Source: Curtobacterium sp. MCLR17_032 (GTDB lineage Bacteria > Actinomycetota > Actinomycetes > Actinomycetales > Microbacteriaceae). From it: 64,000 nt of DNA. Shown piece by piece: positions 46,263-54,170 of this stretch (positions are counted from its first letter, which is position 1; the number at the start of each line of letters is the position of its first letter). The notes beneath the pieces were generated by a model. The model saw nothing but the letters and a program-made list of their open reading frames with translations. It made no database searches and was not told the origin of the DNA. Where the stretch lies: the NCBI RefSeq assembly GCF_003234795.2, contig NZ_CP126268.1:1240001-1304000 (forward strand), in the 5' to 3' direction. Both the position numbers and the translations under genes were made by a program.

Positions 46263-47600
46263 ATGATCACCGTCATTCCGGACACCAATGCTCTCTTCGG
46301 GACTCGGTGGATGACGACGGGTGGAGGTGTCACGCTCGCGGCACATGCTGCCAACGGCGCTTGCCTAGTCGTCTTGCCGGAGGTCGTCGTGGACGAACTC
46401 GAGCGGAGGCACAGCGATCGCTTCCTTGATGAGCGCAAGTCGGCACGTGCAGCTCTGCGCTCGATCAAGAAGTCCATCGACATGGCCTCTATCGAGCACG
46501 AGTTCGATAGCCGTGTCGACGAGGTCGGAAGAGAGCGGGGGGCGCTGCTGGCCCGTTCCGGAATCGAACTCGCGCGGACCCCGGACAGCGGGGTGCGTGC
46601 CCTTGTGAAGCGTGACCTTGCGCGTCGTCATCCGTTTCTCGAGACCGAACAAGACGACAAGCCCAAGTCCTTCGGATTCCGGGACGCAGTGATCTGGGAG
46701 ACGATCCTCGTCTTCCTGCAGACCGACGACGAGAAGCGCGTTATTCACTTCGTCACGAAGGACCGAGGGTTTATCGGCAAGGCTGCCGGGAAGCCGGCCC
46801 TCCACCCGCACCTGCTCGAAGATCTCGACAGGCTGGGCATCGAGGGCAGCCGGGTGGTGTTGGTCGGCACTCTGGAGAATGTCGTCGCGGTCATTGAAGC
46901 TGCGCTTGCCGAGGCCGAGGCCGAGGCTGCCGAGACCGCAGCGAACTCCGCCGCGCCGACTGAACTGGCGCTCCTTACGGCCGCCAGTGCTCGCAGTCGA
47001 GCGACCGATGCAGCTCGCCGTGTCGGCTTGGTGCGCGTTGCCACTGATGCACTCGAGTCGCTCGTCGGGAAGGACATCACCGAGCAGATCAGCTACGGAG
47101 GTGAGTATCAAAACCCTGACTTTGCGGACTTGGACTACCCCTCGGCGCTTGAAACTGGTCACATCGTGGCAGTTGACCTTGAGACAGAGATCTCGTTCGA
47201 GCCGCCGAACGGCGACATTGTCACGGCCCGTGCGGATCTCGTTCTCTCGATTGATGGCGTTGTATCGAAGGGCGACTACTTCGGCGACGAGGAGGACGAT
47301 CTTTGGCTCGTGGGTGAGCTCAACGACTACTACTTCGAGGTGTCAACTGAGATACGTGTCCAGGCGGTGATGCAGATCGACACCGAACAGGGAACCGGCC
47401 ATCACGAAGACGTCGAGATCGCCCTCACGAACAATCGCAATCCGCCACCTCCAACCGACCCCACCAGCGCGACGCTCGATTTTGTTCTCGACTCGAGCGC
47501 GTCGGAGAGCACTTCTGACGTTCGGGAGGTCGAGCCCGATCCAGACCCTGGAAGCACAGAGTTGGACCCGGACCCCGGAGACCCTGGTGACACTGTCTGA
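46263..47600 (+). CDS. PIN-domain ribonuclease-like protein (DUF4935-type)
   Basis: 445 aa. PIN fold with the first acidic residue in VIPDTNALFG, then LVVLPEVVVDELERR (second), FRDAVIWETILVFL (third) and VIHFVTKDRGFI (fourth); all four catalytic acids appear present. The centre is Glu/Ala-rich; the C-terminal half is beta-rich and the end is an Asp/Pro-rich tail (PDPDPGSTELDPDPG). PIN enzymes cut RNA; the target is unknown. The next gene overlaps it by 14 nt. Confidence 0.75.
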   Translation: MITVIPDTNALFGTRWMTTGGGVTLAAHAANGACLVVLPEVVVDELERRHSDRFLDERKSARAALRSIKKSIDMASIEHEFDSRVDEVGRERGALLARSGIELARTPDSGVRALVKRDLARRHPFLETEQDDKPKSFGFRDAVIWETILVFLQTDDEKRVIHFVTKDRGFIGKAAGKPALHPHLLEDLDRLGIEGSRVVLVGTLENVVAVIEAALAEAEAEAAETAANSAAPTELALLTAASARSRATDAARRVGLVRVATDALESLVGKDITEQISYGGEYQNPDFADLDYPSALETGHIVAVDLETEISFEPPNGDIVTARADLVLSIDGVVSKGDYFGDEEDDLWLVGELNDYYFEVSTEIRVQAVMQIDTEQGTGHHEDVEIALTNNRNPPPPTDPTSATLDFVLDSSASESTSDVREVEPDPDPGSTELDPDPGDPGDTV

Positions 47601-48228
47601 CCTCGCTGCGGATGCGATCGCCGCTCTGACCGACACCCGCTGGTCGGTCACCGATGCGCCGGCTCACGTGCCAGCGAGACCGGGTCTCTACGCGATCTTC
47701 GGCGACGAGCGGGCGCACCGAGAGCTGGGCCTCCTCGAGGACGCCGGGGCCCGCAGTGCGCCGGACCTCCCGCTCTACGTTGGCAAGGCCGAGGCGAGCT
47801 TCGTAGAGCGCGATTTGAAAGACCACTTCGCTGCGGTGCCGGGCAGCACAGCGCGCACGGGCGGGTCCACTGTGCGGAGGTCGTTCGCTGCGCTGCTGCG
47901 CGGCCGGCTCGACTTGCACGGTGTGCCGCGGAACCGGGAGATCCCGGGGTACTTCTCGATGTACTCGCTGGCAGGCGACGGTGACGCGCAGCTCACGACG
48001 TGGATGCACGCGCGCCTCTCGCTCGCCGTCTGGGCGGCACCGGTGCAGATGAGCGTGAAGCTCGTCGATGTCGAGACTCAGCTCATCCAGCATTTCACGC
48101 CGGTGATCAACATCGACAGGAATCCTCGGAAGCTCGCGCGGCTCGGGGTAGCGCGCAAGGCGATGAGTGCCGAGGCGAAGGCGTGGCGGCCGGCACAGGC
48201 CGCTCGCGAAGCGGAGCGTGGCCAATAA
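47587..48228 (+). CDS. GIY-YIG-like protein coupled to the PIN gene
   Basis: 213 aa from GTG 47587, with GGAG 6 nt upstream. Core signature: ARPGLYAIFGDERAHRELG near residue 31 and LPLYVGKAEASFVERDLKDH near 61, i.e. the GLY...YVG pair of GIY-YIG nucleases, plus a late VETQLIQHFTPVINIDRN with the expected Glu. It overlaps the PIN gene, so the two probably act together. Different in sequence from the GIY-YIG protein at 29658. Confidence 0.7.
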   Translation: MTLSDLAADAIAALTDTRWSVTDAPAHVPARPGLYAIFGDERAHRELGLLEDAGARSAPDLPLYVGKAEASFVERDLKDHFAAVPGSTARTGGSTVRRSFAALLRGRLDLHGVPRNREIPGYFSMYSLAGDGDAQLTTWMHARLSLAVWAAPVQMSVKLVDVETQLIQHFTPVINIDRNPRKLARLGVARKAMSAEAKAWRPAQAAREAERGQ

Positions 48229-48749
48229 ACGGCTCTGCGGGGACGCCGAGCGTGAGCGGCTCCACGCGGCGCTCCTCGCCGAGGAGGTCGTCTTGCGCGA
48301 TCGCTGAGGCGAAGACGATCCTTCCGTCGACTAGGGGACTGCTCGCGGTGACCGCGGCGCGGGTCATCTCCACCTCGAAGCGGCGGAGCTGGACGGCTGA
48401 CCTGCGTCAGGTGGCTACGGCGTCGCTCACGCACGAGGGGTCATAAGGCACGATCCGGATCACGTCGGCTTCCCACGTTGAGGTGTTCAGCGCGAAATGC
48501 GACGCGGCGAGTGATCTGGTGAACGTGCTCCGCACACAGCAGGCCGTTGTGTCAGAAGCGTCTTCGTGACGGATCCCACGAAGGGGTACTCGCAGATCGG
48601 GTCAACGCACAAGAACGGCGACCGGAGAAACACCTGATCAGAGGCCCGTCATCCGGGCCTCGGTTCCCGTCGGAGGATAGGCCGATGCCCGTCGCGGGAT
48701 ACAGCCTTGTCTTGTGCCTTCGACGGCCGCATCGTCTCAGGGATCCGGA
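48229..48749. other. Right end of the element, no intact gene
   Basis: Short open frames only. On the minus strand around 48480-48610 two frames together suggest a decayed Cys/His zinc-binding segment (HNGLLCAEHVHQITRR), too short to name. An 8-bp hairpin (48641-48661) could end transcription. The left-end module has no counterpart here. Confidence 0.45.
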
Positions 48750-48766
48750 GGTTCTTAAGACACCCC
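48750..48766 (-). repeat. Right terminal inverted repeat (17 bp) of the element
   Basis: GGTTCTTAAGACACCCC, exact complement of 16148-16164. Unlike the left end, no second copy lies inside it. Confidence 0.8.
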
Positions 48767-48772
48767 ACCGAA
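48767..48772 (+). repeat. Right copy of the 6-bp direct repeat (ACCGAA)
   Basis: Identical to 16142-16147 and in the same orientation, immediately outside the right terminal repeat. Confidence 0.75.
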
Positions 48773-48807
48773 AAGCCCCGGTGGAACGCAGATTCCATCG
48801 GGGCTTT
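48772..48807 (+). terminator. Terminator of tRNA-Pro, displaced by the element
   Basis: 15-bp stem with one G-T wobble (arms 48772-48786 and 48793-48807), ending in CTTT and T-rich sequence. No gene precedes it on this side; joined to tRNA-Pro it would form a normal tRNA terminator 6 nt after the 3' end. Confidence 0.8.
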
Positions 48808-48922
48808 CTTCCTTGGTCGCATGGAATGCCCTCCAAGTCCCCTCCGCCACACGGCAAAAGATGAAGCGGTGTCGCTTGTTCTCTGGGTACGATCCGAGCA
48901 ACCACCCTGGAGGAGCGACCAG

Positions 48923-49753
48923 ATGACCACGCCCGAACCCACGCCCGAGCCGACGCCGATGCCGTCGTCGCCGAAGCCTAAGCAGACGCGTCTATCGCAG
49001 ACGGACGTTCCGAGCTACTCGTTGGACCAGGCGCTGCGGGTCGTCCAGGCGATTGCAGACAACTACGCCTACAGCCCCACGCGTCCCATCCACGTTGCGA
49101 GTGCGATGAACATGACACCTTCGTCGGGTGGGTTCCGGGGGATGACAGGAGCGGCGGTCGCATACGGACTTACCACGGGGGCGTCGAACGCTCCCGAGAT
49201 CGGTCTAACTCCTGTTGGGTTGCGGATCGTTCGACCAACGTCAGAGGGTGACGACCTCGCTGCGAAGCGTGAAGCCGTTCTCAAGCCACGTGTTATCGGT
49301 GAGTTTCTCAGGCAGTACGACAACGCAGCTCTTCCCTCGGATGCGATCGCTCGCAATGTCCTTCTTGAGATGGGTGTGCCTGGGGACAAGGTTGAGTCCG
49401 TCCTGACTCTCATTGTGGACAGTGCAGCGGCCGTCGGATTCCTCCACGACAATAAGGGCAAGAACTACGTAGATTTATCGGGGACCGTCTCAAAGCAGCC
49501 CGATCCATCGAATTCGCACCAGGGCTCGACTTCTCAGCCTGTGTCCCCTATCGTGCAGTCGCCCTCCCCAGTAAGCGCCCCTGTTGCTCCTCTTGTCGCT
49601 TCGCCTACAGTGACGCTGTCGCCAGGAGTTCACATCAACATTGAGATCCACATAGCCGCAGATGCAACGAGTACCACCGTCGAAGATATCTTCAAGAATA
49701 TGCGTCGGTACGTGCTCAAGCCCGATACTGAGCAGGAAGATGAGCGCGACTAG
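48923..49753 (+). CDS. DUF5343-like winged-helix protein
   Basis: 276 aa from ATG 48923 with GGAGGAG upstream. Residues 25-165 (ALRVVQAIADNYAYSPTRPI, SSGGFRGMTGAAVAYGLTTG, LTPVGLRIVRP, LLEMGVPGDKVESVLTLIVD) look like a paired winged-helix unit of DUF5343 type. A Ser/Pro/Val linker follows, then a short beta/helix end (VHINIEIHIAADATSTTVED) that may mediate oligomerisation. It overlaps the next gene by 14 nt. Perhaps a DNA-sensing partner in a small defence pair; inference. Confidence 0.6.
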   Translation: MTTPEPTPEPTPMPSSPKPKQTRLSQTDVPSYSLDQALRVVQAIADNYAYSPTRPIHVASAMNMTPSSGGFRGMTGAAVAYGLTTGASNAPEIGLTPVGLRIVRPTSEGDDLAAKREAVLKPRVIGEFLRQYDNAALPSDAIARNVLLEMGVPGDKVESVLTLIVDSAAAVGFLHDNKGKNYVDLSGTVSKQPDPSNSHQGSTSQPVSPIVQSPSPVSAPVAPLVASPTVTLSPGVHINIEIHIAADATSTTVEDIFKNMRRYVLKPDTEQEDERD

Positions 49754-50318
49754 CGGCGAGCCGTCGCCAGACTATCTGCGGCGTTTACGCGAGTTTCAGA
49801 TACAGGTCCGACAACGATCTAGAACGAATACTGTCGTTGTACCTGCGCGCGCTCCATTCTCTGGCCGCGACGCAGTGGTGATGGAGAGGCTGAGGCGTCT
49901 GTCCGAGTCGCTCGCGCAATCTCTGGAGCAGTCCCTTCGGGACTTGAATGACCCGACGCGGCTCAGCTATATAGGTCCAGCCGGCGAGCTGCGCGAGGTC
50001 ATGCGTGCCGCAATACAGCAGCTGGCTCCCGACGAGGAAATACGTAAGCAGCCGTGGTACAAGGGCGTTCCCGCGCCAAGCGGGAAATCAATGAATCCTA
50101 GTCAGGCTGAGCGAGCCAGATATGCTGCCCAGGTGCGCGGCGGCAATTCCCAACAAGTCAAGGAACTAGACGGAATAGTCGAAGCCTCCATTGGCCGTAT
50201 CAGTCGTGACACCTACACAGTCAGCAGCAAATCGTTCCATTCTGGTGCAGCCCAAGAGCAGGTCAGGAAGCTCACCGGATGGATCTTTGCGATACTCGAC
50301 GAGGTCTTGCCTGAGTAG
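49740..50318 (+). CDS. Possible pPIWI-associating-nuclease-like protein
   Basis: 192 aa from ATG 49740 inside the previous gene. AGELREVMRAAIQQLAPDEE, the WYK segment, QAERARYAAQVRGGNSQQVK and the C-terminal LTGWIFAILDEVLPE resemble the family called predicted pPIWI-associating nuclease. No Argonaute-like gene is nearby. I hold the family name loosely; the pairing with a winged-helix protein is certain. Confidence 0.5.
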   Translation: MSATSGEPSPDYLRRLREFQIQVRQRSRTNTVVVPARAPFSGRDAVVMERLRRLSESLAQSLEQSLRDLNDPTRLSYIGPAGELREVMRAAIQQLAPDEEIRKQPWYKGVPAPSGKSMNPSQAERARYAAQVRGGNSQQVKELDGIVEASIGRISRDTYTVSSKSFHSGAAQEQVRKLTGWIFAILDEVLPE

Positions 50319-50806
50319 GGGCATCGTTATCTGTTTGCGCGGGCGTCCACGCGCTGGTGCCCCTGGGTTACATGTGACCGTGAAACGAATGCCGCCGCCA
50401 CGAAGGCGAAGCTGCGCGTCCCAGTCACATGCTCCACCGTATTGCCCCCTGCCGATGAGCGCATTGCGTTGTCGGTGAACGACTCGCCGCAACGAACCTG
50501 AGGTGCCATCTCCGCATTGAACGGTAGCGCCGGCAAGCAACTCGTCCTCGCTAAACTGCAACTCGGGGAGGCTTTGCGGCGGCCGTTGACCCTGGAGGTC
50601 ATCCGTGGTTGGAGGTACTCGTGTCCGACTGGTCATGTCTTGCCGGTGGACCTCGTCATCCTGCCTGCATTTCTGCGGGTGGCGTCCACGAACTCGCTCG
50701 ACATCAACGCGTAAGCGGCGCCGGCTGCTGCGATTGCGCAAGGGGTGTCGGCGTGCAGAAGGCCGGCGAAGTGTTCTCCGCCGGCCTTCTGGGTTCAGAT
50801 GCCGAG
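50319..50806. other. 488-nt region without a supported gene
   Basis: A minus-strand frame over about 50340-50640 is open but has no start context or recognisable domain. A 13-bp hairpin (arms 50756-50768 and 50779-50791) lies just after the stop of the next minus-strand gene and is its likely terminator. Confidence 0.5.
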
Positions 50807-51364
50807 TCAGCCCTTCAGGGCGTCTTCGAGTGTGAGGGAGGCGGGGAGATCGTCGCCTTCGTCGCTGGGAACCTTGGTGAACAGGGTGCTCTCGGTGACG
50901 GCAGCGTTCCGTGCGGCGGTGTTCTGCTTGGTCTCGTAGACACCTGCTGTGCCGCCGGTGACGGAGAACTGGCTGGCGAGGTCGCCGTCGAGCCCCGACG
51001 GCGACAGGTACAGCAGGTACGTCTTGCCTTGCTCGAGCATCGCGCCGGGACCGGGGTTCCCGGCGCTGCCGTGCTGGCGAACGACGAGGGTTGATCCTGC
51101 GGGGTGGCTGGCGTCGGTCTTCGCGGTTGCGCTCACTTCCACGGTGGAGAGGGTGAACTCGCTGCCGCCGGGGATGTCGTTGGCAGTCTTCTGGTCCTGG
51201 ACGATGCCGCTGAGCACGATGCTGCTGTCGGCTGCGAGGGCGGGTACGGAGTCGTACAGTTCGACTCGGGAGCCAGCGGAGTGCGGCGAGGAGCATCCGG
51301 TGAGGGCGATGGCGCTGAGGGTGAGGACGCCTGCTGCTGCGGCGACGGTGATGGTGCGGTTCAT
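50807..51364 (-). CDS. Secreted lipoprotein, unknown function
   Basis: 185 aa from ATG 51364. Signal TITVAAAAGVLTLSAIALTG ends at a lipobox Cys (LTGC). The mature part is a small beta-rich domain (STLVVRQHGSAGN, GKTYLLYLSPSGLDG, ASQFSVTGGTAGVYE) with a Thr/Ala-rich end. No family recognised. It lies downstream of the bacteriocin-like cluster on the same strand and may belong to it. Confidence 0.65.
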   Translation of the reverse strand: MNRTITVAAAAGVLTLSAIALTGCSSPHSAGSRVELYDSVPALAADSSIVLSGIVQDQKTANDIPGGSEFTLSTVEVSATAKTDASHPAGSTLVVRQHGSAGNPGPGAMLEQGKTYLLYLSPSGLDGDLASQFSVTGGTAGVYETKQNTAARNAAVTESTLFTKVPSDEGDDLPASLTLEDALKG

Positions 51365-51375
51365 GGCCTGGTCCC

Positions 51376-51513
51376 TCAGCACATCTTGTTGATGCCGGCG
51401 CCTTCGTCGGAGGTGAGGTTTCTCCCTCCAACGTTGTGTGCGGCGGTCGCCGGGTCGTAAATGACGCGGGCGGTGACGTGAGCGAGTCCGAGTCCCTTGC
51501 CGAGTTCGTGGAG
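51376..51513 (-). pseudogene. Matrixin-like metalloprotease, C-terminal remnant
   Basis: About 44 codons: HELGKGLGLAHVTARVIYDP, then ATAAHNVGGRNLTSDEGAG and a stop. This is the zinc-binding HExxHxxGxxH site of a matrixin or related protease with the second His changed to Lys, and a stop codon lies just upstream in the same frame. Dead gene. Confidence 0.6.
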
Positions 51514-51561
51514 TCAGATGACCTTGATGTTCGCGGTGGTCTTCCCGAGGCGTCGCGACGA

Positions 51562-51605
51562 GGAAGAACCCCGAGACTGTGCGACAGCAGCCTCGGGGCT
51601 CTTCC
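51562..51605. terminator. Bidirectional hairpin
   Basis: 14-bp stem with one mismatch, arms 51562-51575 and 51592-51605, between the protease remnant and the 51610 gene. Confidence 0.5.
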
Positions 51606-51609
51606 GGTG

Positions 51610-51861
51610 TCAGCGGTGCGATCGCGCGCCCTGGTGCACACCGGCTCGTGTCTCGTTGTGCTGGCGGCGTTGGGCGAGGAGTCCGTCGATGGCGGCCACC
51701 ACGGCGACGATGAGCAGCAGCCAGCCGATGAACGCTGGGTCCTGCACGCCGATGAGATACGTGACGCCGATGAGAGCAGTCACGACCGCGGCGACGTAGG
51801 CGCGGAGATGCCGCTCTTGATGCCAGGGGCGGTGGGGCTTGTTCAGTGGTTCGCTGCGCAT
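51610..51861 (-). CDS. Small two-helix membrane protein
   Basis: 83 aa from ATG 51861, overlapping the previous gene by 19 nt. Two helices, YVAAVVTALIGVTYLIGV and FIGWLLLIVAVVAAIDGLLA, with basic ends. Its size, place and coupling to the Cys-rich secreted protein make it a candidate immunity protein; that is inference. Confidence 0.6.
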   Translation of the reverse strand: MRSEPLNKPHRPWHQERHLRAYVAAVVTALIGVTYLIGVQDPAFIGWLLLIVAVVAAIDGLLAQRRQHNETRAGVHQGARSHR

Positions 51862-52586
51862 GTGTTGGTCCACTTCTTGCAGTTCTTCACGTAGCAGGAG
51901 GTGCAGACGATACTCGCGCAGAGGAATCCTGCGACCGGGCTGCCGTAGAACGCGACGACGCAGCCGCCGCAGCAGGAGCCGAAGCCGGCGAGATCAATGC
52001 TGGTGCAGAGCCGGACGGCGTAGGTGCCGACGGGACACTTCAGCTTCATCACTGCGTCGGTGCCGGCGGCAGCGGTGACTGATTTCAGCGTGGAGGCGCT
52101 TCCGCCGGTGCCGACGAGGGTCGCGGCGTCCTTCGTGATGTCGTACATGGCGGTGGCGGACCGTCCGACGGATCCGTCGGCTAGGTGCTCTTGCCAGTTG
52201 AGGACGGCGCGGGTGTCGCTGAGGTTGGTACCGGTGACGGTGATCGTCCGACCGTCCTTGTACTTACGGATGGCGGACTTCGCGATGGTGCCGCTCTTGG
52301 CGGAGTCGATGTGCTTCGCGGCGAACGGTGCGAGGGCTGAGCTTGCGGTGAGTGCGGCGGCGCTGCGACGTGCTGTCGTGTCGTCGAGTTCTGTGGTGGA
52401 CTGCGCTTCCTGGAGGTACCACTCGTCGTCGTTGACAGTGGTGAGGCCCCGCGCAGTCCTGGTTTCGGCGTTGGCGAGCTCCGGGAACATCGTTGACAGT
52501 GCTCCGACGGCGACTGCTGCGAGCCCACCCCCAATCAGTTGCCGACGTCCGAACCCCTGCTTCTTCTTGTCGTCAGACATGGACAT
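51843..52586 (-). CDS. Tat-exported Cys-rich protein, bacteriocin-like (halocin C8-like C-terminus)
   Basis: 247 aa from ATG 52586 with GGGGAA upstream. Twin-arginine signal GFGRRQLIGGGLAAVAVGAL (Arg14-Arg15) ending near ELANA. A polar propeptide-like region follows, then the last 68 residues hold ten Cys (FGSCCGGCVVAFYGS, LCASIVCTSCYVKNC) among Gly and hydrophobic residues. This is the layout of halocin C8-type precursors, where a C-terminal Cys-rich peptide is released. Folded export by Tat fits disulfide-rich cargo. Function is inferred, not shown. Confidence 0.6.
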   Translation of the reverse strand: MSMSDDKKKQGFGRRQLIGGGLAAVAVGALSTMFPELANAETRTARGLTTVNDDEWYLQEAQSTTELDDTTARRSAAALTASSALAPFAAKHIDSAKSGTIAKSAIRKYKDGRTITVTGTNLSDTRAVLNWQEHLADGSVGRSATAMYDITKDAATLVGTGGSASTLKSVTAAAGTDAVMKLKCPVGTYAVRLCTSIDLAGFGSCCGGCVVAFYGSPVAGFLCASIVCTSCYVKNCKKWTNTCAANH

Positions 52587-53100
52587 GCGATTCCCCTTCA
52601 ATCGGTGTTGCGGTCGTGCGGTAGCGCATCGCGACCCCCGCGATGGCTGCCAGGACGGTTGCTGCGGCGAGTGCCCAGTAGTTGGACGGAGTCGCGGTTG
52701 GTGAGAGTGCGGCTGCTGCGGCGGTGATGGCGATGAGTGTGACGTTCCGGACGATGAGCGCGGGTCGGACTTCGCTTGCGGAGAGCGTTCCGTGACAGCC
52801 GCAGGAGGTGTGGATGCCGCGGCGGAGGACACTGGCGAGCGCGGCGGTGTACGTGGCGAGGAGGACGATGACAGCGACGGCTCCCGTGCGGGGGTTCTGC
52901 CCGCTGATGAGGAGAGCTCCGGCGCCGACTTCTGTGGCGGCGAGGAGGAGCGCCGCGGGTCGCTCGAGCGACGTCGGGAGGAGCTGGTAGGCGTGGACGG
53001 TGCCTGCGGTGGTGTTGAGTCCGTCGCGGACTTTCACGACGCCGCTGATGAGCATGTAGGCGCCGATGAGAAGGAGTGCGCAGTACGTGACGACGGTCAT
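52573..53100 (-). CDS. MauE/DoxX-family redox-associated membrane protein
   Basis: 175 aa from ATG 53100 (GGAG 7 nt upstream). Four or five helices (LLLIGAYMLISGVVKVRDGL, ALLLAATEVGAGALLISG, VAVIVLLATYTAALASVL, IAITAAAAALSP) and the motif HTSCGCHGTLS, the Cys-x-Cys site of MauE-type proteins that support disulfide formation in partner proteins. It overlaps the Cys-rich gene by 14 nt, so it is likely to oxidise that product. Confidence 0.7.
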   Translation of the reverse strand: MTVVTYCALLLIGAYMLISGVVKVRDGLNTTAGTVHAYQLLPTSLERPAALLLAATEVGAGALLISGQNPRTGAVAVIVLLATYTAALASVLRRGIHTSCGCHGTLSASEVRPALIVRNVTLIAITAAAAALSPTATPSNYWALAAATVLAAIAGVAMRYRTTATPIEGESHVHV

Positions 53101-53401
53101 GTTTCGCTCCACTCTGAGTGATGCGGAAACGGTAAATCAGGTCGCTCTCCTCACGCAAGACCTTTCGGTCTACCCCGCTCTGAGGGTCGGTTCAGTGACG
53201 CGTCAGCAGCCCTGGGGGATCTTCACTGGCACAGGAGATGGCGTGATCCGCCGACCGCCGACCGCCGACCGCCGACCCCGACCCTCGACCCCCGCCCCGA
53301 TCCGCAACTGCGGGATGCCGTGCCGCCACCTGGCCACCCGGCCACCCGGCCACCCGGCCACCCGGCCACCCGGCCACCCGGCCGCCCGGCGACGAGCGCG
53401 G
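53101..53401. other. Intergenic region with octanucleotide repeats
   Basis: No gene. It contains three copies of GACCGCC (53253-53273) and seven of GGCCACCC (53332-53387, the last with one change). Confidence 0.6.
53332..53387 (+). repeat. Tandem octamer (GGCCACCC)7
   Basis: Six perfect copies and one variant, just after the stop of the 53402 lipoprotein gene. A related array, (GACCACCC)5, lies at 63127-63166 after the MATE gene. Confidence 0.9.
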
Positions 53402-53875
53402 TCAGCGTCGCGCGAAGACGAAGTCCGGTTCCGGTTTGTCCGTAGTCCCCGAGTAGAAGCCGAGGGAGAAGGACTTCGCGGAGAAGCCGTCGAAGTCCCG
53501 GTATGCGACGCTGAAGAGTTGCCCGTCGCTGTCGAGCTCGAGCATTCCCTGCTCTTCGTCGAGCACCGACCACGTGCCGCTAGCTGAGATCGAGCTGGAA
53601 CCCGGGTTCGACAGACATGCCTCGAGCTCGGGGCCACCAGATGACTTGTTGCAGACGAGGGCGGCGGGGAAGTTGCGCGCCTTGAACTTCCCGTTCTCGG
53701 ACAGGACGAGAGCCGCGGTTGCGGCGCCGGATTCCTTGATCCACGTCCCGGGAAGTCGCTCCTCGAATGCCCGGTGGGTCGGGCTGCTCCCGAACGGTGC
53801 TCCACTGCAAGCGGTCAGGAGTACTGAGGTCAGTGCGATCGTCAGAACTGTCAAGCCTTTCCTGCGGATCAGCAC
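53402..53875 (-). CDS. Small lipoprotein, unknown function
   Basis: 157 aa from GTG 53875, with AGGAG upstream. Signal LTVLTIALTSVLLTAC ends at a lipobox Cys. The mature domain (RLPGTWIKESGAATAALVLS, ARNFPAALVCN, ASGTWSVLDEEQGMLELDSD) has the repeated GTW pattern of lipocalin-like extracellular folds. The in-frame stretch before 53875 is Arg/Pro-rich and not a signal, so I exclude it. Confidence 0.65.
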   Translation of the reverse strand: MLIRRKGLTVLTIALTSVLLTACSGAPFGSSPTHRAFEERLPGTWIKESGAATAALVLSENGKFKARNFPAALVCNKSSGGPELEACLSNPGSSSISASGTWSVLDEEQGMLELDSDGQLFSVAYRDFDGFSAKSFSLGFYSGTTDKPEPDFVFARR

Positions 53876-54067
53876 TGCACCGTCTCCTTCCGGACGAACT
53901 CTTCTGTGACGCGTGACATCGGTCCGCCCTCGCCAGCAGCACCTCTGAGCCATTGTGATCGAAACCCTTGAACCGCGGGGGAGGCCCAAGCGCGGTCCCG
54001 CATCGAGGCTGCGGGCATCGCTGTCCGCTGCGGCTTCGGAACGCAGCCGCTGACGGACGGGAGGCCT

Positions 54068-54083
54068 GGTGCCAGCTGGCACC
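54068..54083. promoter_or_regulatory. 16-bp perfect palindrome upstream of the BKACE gene
   Basis: GGTGCCAGCTGGCACC, centred about 95 nt before ATG 54171. Candidate operator. Confidence 0.4.
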
Positions 54084-54170
54084 GTCCCTCCAGGCCGGGC
54101 CGTCACCCCGCTGGCGCGGTGCGCCGGTACCGGAGACGGGCGGGGCAGTCGAACCGGTCCGGCGGCGGTG

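Larger units (their letters stand above)
16148..48766. mobile_element. 32.6-kb integrated element at the 3' end of tRNA-Pro carrying defence genes
   Basis: Bounded by the perfect 17-bp inverted repeat GGGGTGTCTTAAGAACC (16148-16164) and its reverse complement (48750-48766), each flanked outside by ACCGAA. Deleting 16148-48766 plus one ACCGAA rejoins tRNA-Pro directly to a hairpin terminator (48772-48807), a very plausible empty site. The left end carries a three-gene recombination module reading toward the end. Cargo includes AbiTii, KAP NTPase, Hachiman and PIN genes. Several cargo genes between about 21 and 33 kb look less GC-rich than the flanks. I know of no named element with this structure; family assignment is open. 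Confidence 0.8.

Noticed and set aside
50166..51641. 491-residue open frame on the minus strand
   Set aside because: Crosses two real genes in another frame and has shuffled His/Arg/Pro composition; its 3' part over 50340-50640 has no start context.
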